A DNA stretch of 6,070 nucleotides from Synechococcus sp. UW140 (GTDB lineage: Bacteria; Cyanobacteriota; Cyanobacteriia; PCC-6307; Cyanobiaceae): positions 1 through 6,070 of the forward strand of contig CAMDWF010000149.1 in the NCBI GenBank assembly GCA_945878795.1, written 5' to 3'. The notes beneath the pieces were generated by a model that searched no databases, was not told the DNA's origin, and saw nothing but the letters and a program-made list of their open reading frames with translations. Below are positions 1 through 5,462 of this stretch, piece by piece (positions within the stretch are counted from its first letter, which is position 1; every line of letters begins with the position of its first letter). The position numbers were made by a program, and so were the translations under genes.

Positions 1-811
1 CCACCCCCACCAGATAGAGGGCCGTGATGGCGCTGGTGAGCAGCAGCATCGTGATCGGGTCGGTGGAGGGGGTGAGCACAGCGCCGGCCAGGGCACTGGC
101 CAGCACCACCCAGCGCCAGGCCGCCAGCATCACCTTGGCGTTGATCAGCCCCAGGGCGCCCAGCAAAAGCTGCAGCACCGGCAATTGGAAGGCAAGGGCC
201 GTCGCCAGCAGCAGCAGCAGCACAAAATCCAGGTAGCGCTCGATCGACCAGAGCGGTTCGACCACATCGGCTCCGTAGCTCACCAAAAAGCGCAGGGCCG
301 CTGGCACCAGGGCCCACCAGGCAAAGGCCAGCCCGGCGGCGAACAGCACGCTGGAGCCGGCAACCGCCGGAGCCACCAGGCGCCGCTCGCGCCGGGTCAG
401 GCCGGGCAAGACAAAAGCCAATCCCTCGAACAACACGTAGGGCAGGGCCAGGGTCAGGCCCGCATAACCGGCCACTTTCAACGACACGAACAGGAACTCG
501 CCCGGGGCCAGTTGCAGAAAACGGATGCCGGCGGCAGGCACCTCCAGCAGCTTCACCAGGGGTTTGACGAACACCAGGCACAGGCCCGCCCCCGCCACCA
601 CCGCCAACAGGCTGCGCAGCACGCGGCGCCGCAGTTCTTCCAGGTGGTCCACCAGGCTCATTTCCACCTCGCCGGGAAACTCGGCGGCGGCGTTGGCCGG
701 TGGGGCGACCGGTGGGGGGGACGCCGCCAGTACCCCGCTGGTTGGCTCCAGCGGCACGATGGTGGCCGGACTGGTGGCCGGGCTGATGGTTGGGTCGGTG
801 CTTTCGCTCAT
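1..811 (-). CDS. tatC: Sec-independent (twin-arginine) protein translocase TatC, 3' end off the left edge
   Basis: TatC is the multi-spanning membrane subunit that recognises twin-arginine signal peptides and exports folded proteins; in cyanobacteria it serves the thylakoid and plasma membranes. I translated 270 codons with no stop before the window edge. The family opening MSLVDHLEELRRRVL is at residues 51-65. Hydrophobic segments follow at about 66-90, 108-135, 147-172, 194-222 and 228-247, with more at the cut end. The conserved cytoplasmic-loop Glu lies in LTRRERR (E142). The later FxxP site reads FQLP, so Gln209 sits where E. coli has a Glu. The start at 811 is chosen because a good Shine-Dalgarno lies 9 nt upstream; this adds a 48-50 residue Pro/Ala/Thr/Ser-rich segment before the family core. 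Met51 (position 661) is the alternative start. The gene lies 22 nt behind the rqcH-like stop, probably in one operon. Only the last part of the C-terminus is missing. Family assignment is very secure. Confidence 0.96.
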   Translation of the reverse strand, partial: MSESTDPTISPATSPATIVPLEPTSGVLAASPPPVAPPANAAAEFPGEVEMSLVDHLEELRRRVLRSLLAVVAGAGLCLVFVKPLVKLLEVPAAGIRFLQLAPGEFLFVSLKVAGYAGLTLALPYVLFEGLAFVLPGLTRRERRLVAPAVAGSSVLFAAGLAFAWWALVPAALRFLVSYGADVVEPLWSIERYLDFVLLLLLATALAFQLPVLQLLLGALGLINAKVMLAAWRWVVLASALAGAVLTPSTDPITMLLLTSAITALYLVGV

Positions 812-820
812 GGTGCCCTG

Positions 821-826
821 CTCCTT
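821..826 (-). promoter_or_regulatory. Shine-Dalgarno site of tatC
   Basis: The minus strand reads AAGGAG here, 9 nt before the ATG at 811. It is the only strong Shine-Dalgarno seen next to a start in this window, and it decides between the long tatC start (811) and the internal Met51 (661). It lies in the 22-nt gap between the rqcH-like TAG stop (834-836) and tatC, as expected for a downstream operon gene with its own ribosome entry. Confidence 0.75.
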
Positions 827-833
827 GGCGAGG

Positions 834-2486
834 CTAGGGCTCCCCCAGCAGAGTGAGGGCCCTGGGGGGCTCGCCCCACAACAGCTCCCCCCCCCGGTGG
901 CGCACCGTTCCTGCGGCGGCGCCCGGCAGCCGCTGCAGATCTTCGGTGGGCACCATCACCACCGGGACCCGGGCATTGCCCCGGCCGCGGCTGAAGTGGG
1001 CAGCCAGGTCCGCAGCCGCCCGCAGGTCGGCCTCGCCCGCAGGGGCCTCAGAGGCCTTGAGCACCACATGGCTGCCGGGTATCTCCTGGGCATGGAACCA
1101 GAGGTCGCCACGGCGGGCCTGCCGCAGGCTGATCCATTCGTTCTGGCGATGGTTGCGGCCCACCTGCAGCCGCAGGCCGGAGGCCGTGCGCACTTCAAGC
1201 GGAACCGGTTGGCCCTTGGTTTGGACAGCGGCGGCTTGGCGCCGCCGGGAGCGGGAGGCCAGCGCCGGCTTGCGACCCGGCAGCTGGTCCAGCTCGTCCG
1301 CCAGGTCGGCCAATTGCGCGCTGGTCTCCGCCTGCTCAAGAAAGGTGAGGCTGGCTTCGATCCAGGCCAGTCGCTGTTGGTGCAGCTCCAGCCGCGGCGA
1401 GATCGAGGCCGCTGAGCGGCGGCGTTTGCGGGCCAGGCGATAGAGCGCCTGGGCTGCGTCGATCGTCTCCCGGCTGGGGGACGGTTGGCAGAGCAGGGCA
1501 TCGGCGCGCTGTTGCAGGCTTTCGCCTTCGGGTACCGCCGCCAGCAGCTGTTGTTGTTGTTCGAGATTGGACCGCTCGCGCTCGGCCAGGGACTGCAGGC
1601 TCTGGGTCAGGCCATGGCGCCGTTGTTCAAAACGGCCTTGCTCCAGCCGGGGGCCGTAGTAGTTGGCGAGGGCCAGGTTGAGGGCCAGCGGGCTCGCGCT
1701 TTCTGGGCGGCTGCTGTCCCAGCAGCAGTAGCCCCCGTCGTCGCTGAGGCGCAGGCCATGGCGCTGCGGTTGCTGCACCGCCTGCAGCCAGCGCTGCCAG
1801 CGGCTATGGAGCAGGCCCCACTGGCTGGCGGCCAGGTTGGCGACGGCGGTGTCGATCAGGTCGCCACTGATTTGGCGGGCCAGGGCCGGACTGATGCCCT
1901 GGTAGGTGGTCAGCAGGGCCCGTCCCAGGGGCAGGGGCACCAGGGTGAGGCGTTGGCGCCAGCGCTCCGGGCTTTCTTCCAGCCGGGGCTGGTCACCGCT
2001 GAGGGGCGGCGGCGGCCCCCAGCGGTCGCCGCAGCCGATGGGCCTTTGCCGCGACTGGTTGGGCCGCACCTGGTGGGCGGTGGCGATCACCCGGAAATCG
2101 CTATCCAGCAGAAAGAGATTGCTGTGACGACCCATGAGCTCGAGCACCAGGCGCCGTTCGGGCGGGTCCCCGGGGCGGCGGGCAAAGACCAGCTCGACGA
2201 TGCGCTCCCAGCCCTGCTGCTCGATGGCCACCAGCGCCAGGCCCTTGAGACCATGCTGCAACTGCCGAGCCAGCGTGCTGCCATCGCCCTGGCGGGGTGG
2301 TGCCTCGATCGCCAGCAGTCGCGGTGCCTCCGCCAACCAGCCGGCCTCCAGCCATTGCACGCCATCTAGGTGGCGCAGGGCCAGTTGCAGGGTGTGGGGG
2401 TCACTTTGCTGGGCTTTCTCGAAGCGGCTGGGCAGCAGCACCTGGCGCAGCTCGGCCAGGACCGCCCGCAGGGTGGTGGCATCCAT
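834..2486 (-). CDS. rqcH: RqcH-like NFACT (Rqc2/NEMF, FbpA-type) ribosome quality control protein
   Basis: NFACT proteins bind stalled 50S subunits carrying peptidyl-tRNA; in Bacillus, RqcH adds C-terminal alanine tails that mark the nascent chain for degradation. This 550-residue protein has the full order: NFACT-N at about 1-190, a helix-hairpin-helix-like segment (GISP at 197-200), a coiled-coil middle at about 281-387 flanked by the family YYGPRLEQGRFEQ region, and a C-terminal NFACT-R (DUF814) domain from about 430 with VGRNHRQNEW, GDLWFHA and IPGSHVVLK. The motif that is Asp-Arg (D97/R98) in B. subtilis RqcH appears as Glu94-Arg95 in GWERIVEL. An upstream GTG at 2570 would add 28 low-complexity residues. 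I prefer the ATG at 2486 because the family similarity begins at MDATTLRAVLAELR; neither start has a clear Shine-Dalgarno. It is probably co-transcribed with tatC and divergent from gmk. The family is secure; alanine-tailing activity is inferred. Confidence 0.92.
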   Translation of the reverse strand: MDATTLRAVLAELRQVLLPSRFEKAQQSDPHTLQLALRHLDGVQWLEAGWLAEAPRLLAIEAPPRQGDGSTLARQLQHGLKGLALVAIEQQGWERIVELVFARRPGDPPERRLVLELMGRHSNLFLLDSDFRVIATAHQVRPNQSRQRPIGCGDRWGPPPPLSGDQPRLEESPERWRQRLTLVPLPLGRALLTTYQGISPALARQISGDLIDTAVANLAASQWGLLHSRWQRWLQAVQQPQRHGLRLSDDGGYCCWDSSRPESASPLALNLALANYYGPRLEQGRFEQRRHGLTQSLQSLAERERSNLEQQQQLLAAVPEGESLQQRADALLCQPSPSRETIDAAQALYRLARKRRRSAASISPRLELHQQRLAWIEASLTFLEQAETSAQLADLADELDQLPGRKPALASRSRRRQAAAVQTKGQPVPLEVRTASGLRLQVGRNHRQNEWISLRQARRGDLWFHAQEIPGSHVVLKASEAPAGEADLRAAADLAAHFSRGRGNARVPVVMVPTEDLQRLPGAAAGTVRHRGGELLWGEPPRALTLLGEP

Positions 2487-2624
2487 GGCTTGCAGGCGCA
2501 GGGGTTCTTGGGCCCGGGGGGCCCCTGGAGCACCAGAGAGGGGTTGTTGCTGGCCTGGCTGCGCCTGCACCTGGGGATTTCTGCGGCTGCGCCCCTACTC
2601 TGCGATCCGGTGCCTACCCCTGCG
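2487..2624. promoter_or_regulatory. Divergent spacer between the rqcH-like gene and gmk
   Basis: These 138 bases separate two start codons facing away from each other, so at least one promoter for each direction is expected here or just inside the opposite gene. I see no convincing -35/-10 pair. A weak TACTCT at 2596-2601 is the nearest to a -10 box for gmk, without a good -35 partner. If the GTG at 2570 were the true rqcH start, only 54 bases would be left between the genes. Confidence 0.35.
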
Positions 2625-3188
2625 ATGACCACCCAGCCGTCCGGCCAGCGCGTCGCGGTGATCACAGGACCCAGTGGGGTTGGCAAGGGCACCCTGGTGC
2701 GGCGCTTGCTGCAACGCCACAGCGAAATCTGGCTCTCGGTTTCGGCCACGACCCGATCGCCCCGGCAGGGGGAACAGGAAGGCCGCGACTATTTCTTTCT
2801 CAGCCGCCCGGACTTCGAGCAGCGCATCGCCGACGGCGACTTTCTGGAGTGGGCCGAATTCGCCGGCAACCTCTATGGCACGCCGCGGCAATCGGTTCAA
2901 CGCCACCTGGAGCAGGGGCCGGTGCTGCTGGAAATTGAGCTGGAAGGGGCCCGTCAGGTGCGGCAAAGCTTGCCGGCCGCCCTGCAGATTTTTTTGGCGC
3001 CGCCCAGCTTTGCGGAGCTGGAGCGGCGGATTCGCTGCCGGGGCACAGACAGCGAAACGGCGATTGCTCGCCGCCTGGACGGGGCCCGGGAGGAACTGGC
3101 GGCGGCGGCGGAATTTGATGCGGTGCTGGTGAATGGCGATTTGGAGGAGGCCTTGGTGCAACTGGAGCGGCTGCTGGACCTGGGTTGA
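2625..3188 (+). CDS. gmk: Guanylate kinase
   Basis: Guanylate kinase phosphorylates GMP to GDP with ATP in the cytoplasm, supplying GTP, dGTP and (p)ppGpp synthesis. The protein has 187 residues, a normal length for the family. It shows the P-loop GPSGVGKGT (15-23), the GMP-binding segment SVSATTRSPRQGE (38-50) followed by GRDYFF (53-58), the FLEWAEFAGNLYGTP block (73-87), EIELEGARQVR (103-113) and the lid RIRCRGTDSE (135-144). The ATG at 2625 is preferred because the P-loop then lies about 15 residues in, as is usual. The frame stays open upstream to 2370, but that part runs antisense through the start of the rqcH-like gene and has no family similarity. No Shine-Dalgarno is visible. The gene converges on psaJ, with 105 bases between the two stops. 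Confidence 0.97.
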   Translation: MTTQPSGQRVAVITGPSGVGKGTLVRRLLQRHSEIWLSVSATTRSPRQGEQEGRDYFFLSRPDFEQRIADGDFLEWAEFAGNLYGTPRQSVQRHLEQGPVLLEIELEGARQVRQSLPAALQIFLAPPSFAELERRIRCRGTDSETAIARRLDGAREELAAAAEFDAVLVNGDLEEALVQLERLLDLG

Positions 3189-3240
3189 GCTGCTGGGCCC
3201 GGCGCCGCCTGGGGCCAGGGACCAGCGGCCAGGGATTGCA

Positions 3241-3270
3241 TAAAAAAAAGCGGCCCCTTCGGACCGCTTT
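3241..3270 (-). terminator. Rho-independent terminator of psaF-psaJ
   Basis: Read on the minus strand, AAAGCGGTCC pairs with GGGCCGCTTT around a GAAG loop, giving a 10-bp stem with one G:U pair, and U residues continue through 3242. This is 23 nt past the psaJ stop. On the plus strand the same position becomes an internal C-A mismatch and the tail after the stem is only TTTCACTC. It should therefore work mainly for psaFJ and less well for gmk, which it faces from the other side. Confidence 0.85.
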
Positions 3271-3293
3271 CACTCAATTTAGAGCCTAAAGAT

Positions 3294-3410
3294 TTAGCCA
3301 GGATAGAATAACAAGTCGGGGACGAGGTGATTGAATTCGATCATGATGACCGCAGTGATGCCAAACCAGATGGCGGCAAAGACGGGGGCTGTGGTGAGGA
3401 ACTTTTTCAT
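3294..3410 (-). CDS. psaJ: Photosystem I reaction centre subunit IX (PsaJ)
   Basis: PsaJ is a single-helix subunit at the edge of photosystem I, beside PsaF on the plastocyanin/cytochrome c6 side, and helps hold PsaF in place. The 38-residue protein starts MKKFLTTAPVFAAIW, has one membrane helix at about 8-26, and ends IEFNHLVPDLLFYPG. The N-terminal (F/L)xTAPV and the IEFNR(F/L)xPDLLFxP C-terminal pattern are PsaJ hallmarks, here with His28 in place of the usual Arg. Length fits the family (about 40). The ATG at 3410 lies 38 nt after the psaF stop on the same strand, which is the classic psaF-psaJ operon. No Shine-Dalgarno is evident. A terminator follows directly. It is too short for ordinary ORF cut-offs but its identity is clear. 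Confidence 0.96.
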   Translation of the reverse strand: MKKFLTTAPVFAAIWFGITAVIMIEFNHLVPDLLFYPG

Positions 3411-3448
3411 GGCAGCTGGGGCAAAACAGGGAATGGGGTGGGGATTGA

Positions 3449-3928
3449 TCAGCGGGGTGAAACGGTCACCTTGCTATCGCTCTCCAACAACTGGCCGCTG
3501 GTGAATTCTTTGAGGGCCGCCAGGGGCCAAGTGGCTGCGGCGATGGTGGTTTTCAGCGCCAGGGGCACATCGATTTGAATCTCGTGCATGGTGGCGTCCT
3601 TGCGGCCACGCACGGCCTGGAGATAGCCACGACCGGCCCAGCCGATGGTGCCGGCGATGTAGAGGAAGGCAATGCCAGGAATCATGAACTCACCGGCATG
3701 GCTCCAACGGCCATCAACAATGAGATGGGGCAGGCCATCGGCACCACAGAGGGCTTTGCTGTACATCTCGAAGCGGGCCTTGGCCTGCTTGGTCTTGGCG
3801 GTGCCGGCCCGTTGCTGGAAGCGGGCATTCTCGGCGCAGGGAACGAGGCCGCCGATGTCGGCATGGGCCACCGGGGCGAAGCCAAGCAGGAGGAACGCGG
3901 AGAGGAGAACGGCGAAAAGACGGCGCAT
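3449..3928 (-). CDS. psaF: Photosystem I reaction centre subunit III (PsaF)
   Basis: PsaF is the photosystem I subunit on the lumenal side near the plastocyanin/cytochrome c6 docking site. The precursor has 159 residues. Residues 1-23 form a signal peptide (MRRLF, a hydrophobic core, then the AHA cleavage site before Asp24), so the mature protein begins DIGGLVPC. Cys31 and Cys61 match the conserved lumenal pair. Family blocks follow: RFEMYSKALCGADGLPHLIVDG (52-73, split here only by wording), the membrane segment IPGIAFLYIAGTIGWAGRGY (83-102), IDVPLALK (119-126), TWPLAALKEF (133-142) and the C-terminal VTVSPR. The frame stays open upstream to 4729 antisense to tsaD; the ATG at 3928 is chosen because it begins the signal peptide. 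No Shine-Dalgarno is seen. It leads the psaF-psaJ operon and is divergent from tsaD. Confidence 0.97.
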   Translation of the reverse strand: MRRLFAVLLSAFLLLGFAPVAHADIGGLVPCAENARFQQRAGTAKTKQAKARFEMYSKALCGADGLPHLIVDGRWSHAGEFMIPGIAFLYIAGTIGWAGRGYLQAVRGRKDATMHEIQIDVPLALKTTIAAATWPLAALKEFTSGQLLESDSKVTVSPR

Positions 3929-4024
3929 GGGGGGCGGCGTGGGGGGGCCGGGATAACGGAAGCAACGATCTGCCTGGGGGGGCAGGATGTCTGCGAGTGA
4001 CAGTAAGAGAGGCCCACGGGACCC
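3929..4024. promoter_or_regulatory. Divergent psaF/tsaD intergenic region
   Basis: These 96 bases separate the psaF and tsaD starts and should hold the psaF promoter and leader and probably the tsaD promoter. It is rich in G runs (3929-3934, 3941-3947, 3976-3982). I could not identify a convincing -35/-10 pair or a full RpaB (HLR1) direct repeat. CTGCC (3970-3974) and GGCAG (3981-3985) can form a 5-bp hairpin in the psaF leader. GAGAGG at 4007-4012 could be a weak, distant Shine-Dalgarno for tsaD, 12 nt before its ATG. Confidence 0.4.
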
Positions 4025-5095
4025 ATGCCCACGGTTCTTGCCCTCGAAACAAGTTGTGACGAGTCGGCGGCGGCCATCGTGGTGGACCGCCGGGTGCTGG
4101 CGAGTGCCGTGGCCTCCCAGGTGGAGGAGCATGCCCGCTGGGGCGGGGTGGTGCCGGAAATCGCCTCCCGCCGCCATGTGGAGGCCCTGCCCGGGTTGAT
4201 CGATCGGGTGGTGCGGCAGAGCGGTCTGGCGCTGGCAGATGTGGATGGGGTTGCCGCCAGCGTGGCCCCTGGTTTGGTGGGGGCCCTGCTGGTGGGTTCG
4301 GTGACGGCCCGCACCCTGGCCCGTCTCTATGGCAAGCCCTTTGTGGGGGTGCATCACCTGGAAGGGCACCTGTGTTCGGCCCAGCTGCTGGAGCCCCCCC
4401 CGCCCTGGCCCCATCTGGTGCTGCTGGTCAGTGGCGGCCACACCGAATTGGTGCGGGTCGAGGCTCCCGGCCGTTACCGCCGGCTGGGTCGCAGTCACGA
4501 TGACGCCGCCGGTGAATGCTTCGACAAGGTGGCGCGGTTGCTGGGCCTCGGCTATCCCGGCGGTCCGGCGATTCAGGCGGCGGCCCTGGCGGGAGATCCG
4601 GCCCGGTTCCGCCTGCCCAAAGGACGGATTTCCAGACCCGAAGGGGGCTTCCACCCCTATGACTTCAGCTTCAGCGGTCTGAAGACGGCGATGCTGCGCC
4701 AGGTGCGCCAACTGGAACTGGAGCCGCACCCCCTGCCCATAGCCGACCTGGCCGCCAGTTTTGAGCAGGTGGTGGCCGAGGTGTTGGTGGAACGGAGCTG
4801 CCAGTGCGCCCTGGATCAGGGCTTGGGCACGTTGGTGCTGGTGGGGGGGGTGGCGGCCAATCTGCGGCTGCGGGCCCTGCTGGAGAGGCGGGCGGCCGCC
4901 GCCGGTTTGGTTTGGTTTGGGGCGCCCTTGCAGTTCTGCACGGACAATGCGGCCATGGTTGGCCTGGCCGCCGTGCAGCGGCTGGAGGCCGGCATGACCA
5001 GCCCCCTGGAGCTGGGGGTGATGGCCCGGCTTCCCCTGGAGGACGCCGGAGAGCTTTATGTAGCGTCCAACGGCATGGAGTCAAATGTCATTTAA
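4025..5095 (+). CDS. tsaD: tRNA N6-threonylcarbamoyladenosine (t6A37) transferase subunit TsaD
   Basis: TsaD (Gcp/Kae1/YgjD) transfers the threonylcarbamoyl group from TC-AMP to A37 of tRNAs reading ANN codons, working with TsaB and TsaE after TsaC/TsaC2 makes the intermediate. The 356-residue protein has normal length. It starts MPTVLALETSCDES, the ASKHA-fold opening of the family. The metal site HHLEGH supplies His111 and His115, and Asp307 in CTDNAAM is the third ligand. Other blocks are VPEIASRRH (43-51), VAPGLVGALLVG (80-91), SGGHTEL (136-142), HDDAAGECFDKVARLLGLGYPGGP (158-181, key residues D159, D160, E164, D167), FSFSGLKTA (214-222) and GGVAANLRLR (274-283). The start fits the family N-terminus exactly. 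It is divergent from psaF and is followed on the same strand by the Hlip gene. No sign of damage or transfer is seen. Confidence 0.98.
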   Translation: MPTVLALETSCDESAAAIVVDRRVLASAVASQVEEHARWGGVVPEIASRRHVEALPGLIDRVVRQSGLALADVDGVAASVAPGLVGALLVGSVTARTLARLYGKPFVGVHHLEGHLCSAQLLEPPPPWPHLVLLVSGGHTELVRVEAPGRYRRLGRSHDDAAGECFDKVARLLGLGYPGGPAIQAAALAGDPARFRLPKGRISRPEGGFHPYDFSFSGLKTAMLRQVRQLELEPHPLPIADLAASFEQVVAEVLVERSCQCALDQGLGTLVLVGGVAANLRLRALLERRAAAAGLVWFGAPLQFCTDNAAMVGLAAVQRLEAGMTSPLELGVMARLPLEDAGELYVASNGMESNVI

Positions 5096-5206
5096 TTGCC
5101 GTTAGGGTGATGCGCATGCGTTGTTTCGGCTCGGCTTCGCCCCGGGCCTAGCTCGGTCCGCTTTCCTGATCCCCTGACAGCGCAGGCCTCGGCGAACCCC
5201 CCTTCC
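5096..5206 (+). other. Spacer between tsaD and the Hlip gene
   Basis: This 111-nt spacer precedes a gene family usually induced by strong light, so a separate promoter is plausible, but I see no reliable -35/-10 pair. It holds overlapping perfect palindromes ATGCGCAT (5110-5117) and CGCATGCG (5113-5120). It also holds a short hairpin, CCGGGC (5142-5147) against GCTCGG (5151-5156), without a U tract. No clear Shine-Dalgarno precedes the GTG at 5207. Confidence 0.3.
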
Positions 5207-5407
5207 GTGGATCCTTCCCCTGACCCGACCGTTGATTTGAACGCTCCTGAGGTCACCGGGGAGCCGGTTTCCCAACAGGAGCTGAATTCTTGGCGTCGGG
5301 GTTTTACGCCCCAAGCTGAGATCTGGAATGGTCGCTTGGCCATGGTTGGCCTTTCCGTGGGCCTGACCGTGCTGTTGGTGGCCCGACTGGCTGCCCATCA
5401 CCCCTGA
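5207..5407 (+). CDS. High-light-inducible (Hlip / small CAB-like) protein
   Basis: Hlips are one-helix thylakoid proteins related to plant light-harvesting proteins. They bind chlorophyll and carotenoid, quench excitation and protect photosystems or newly made chlorophyll-proteins during strong light. The 66-residue product has a polar N-terminus (1-35), the chlorophyll-binding motif EIWNGRLAMVG (38-48, with E38, N41 and R43 as expected ligand and bridging residues), a single hydrophobic helix to about residue 61, and a short tail ending AAHHP. The start is a GTG at 5207; no in-frame ATG lies upstream in the spacer, and there is no visible Shine-Dalgarno, so the exact N-terminus is less certain than the family. 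It follows tsaD on the same strand and converges on the pilT-like gene. The family has many paralogues, so I give no gene symbol. Confidence 0.93.
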   Translation: MDPSPDPTVDLNAPEVTGEPVSQQELNSWRRGFTPQAEIWNGRLAMVGLSVGLTVLLVARLAAHHP

Positions 5408-5411
5408 AGGC

Positions 5412-5448
5412 CTGGCCCCGGGGGGGGGGCCGGCTTGGGGTGGGTTTT
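5412..5448 (+). terminator. Possible weak terminator after the Hlip gene
   Basis: CTGGCCCC (5412-5419) can pair with GGGGCCGG (5426-5433) around a loop of six G, within a run of ten G (5420-5429), starting just past the Hlip stop. The only T run (TTTT, 5445-5448) lies 12 nt after the stem, too far for a textbook Rho-independent terminator. The minus strand, which would serve the converging pilT-like gene, has no U tail after the hairpin. Confidence 0.3.
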
Positions 5449-5462
5449 AAGTCGGCCGGGAT

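Noticed and set aside
208..222. CAG-type triplet repeat
   Set aside because: It simply encodes a run of leucines (CTG codons on the minus strand) in a TatC membrane helix.
185..856. Long plus-strand reading frame opposite tatC, rich in Gln, His and Arg
   Set aside because: It is antisense to a clear TatC, has low-complexity composition and no family features; GC-rich DNA keeps such frames open by chance.
1485..2369. 294-codon plus-strand reading frame inside the rqcH-like gene
   Set aside because: It lies wholly antisense to a recognised NFACT protein with all domains in order, and shows no recognisable domain of its own.
2370..2624. In-frame extension of gmk upstream of 2625
   Set aside because: It overlaps the opposite-strand rqcH-like start and has no guanylate kinase similarity; the P-loop spacing fits the ATG at 2625.
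3929..4729. Upstream in-frame continuation of psaF, making a 426-codon frame
   Set aside because: The extension is antisense to tsaD and would bury the PsaF signal peptide in the middle of a protein; the ATG at 3928 begins a typical lumenal precursor.
4904..4920. Threefold TTTGG repeat
   Set aside because: It lies in tsaD and encodes ordinary hydrophobic residues (GLVWFG); three copies are too few to suggest a functional array.
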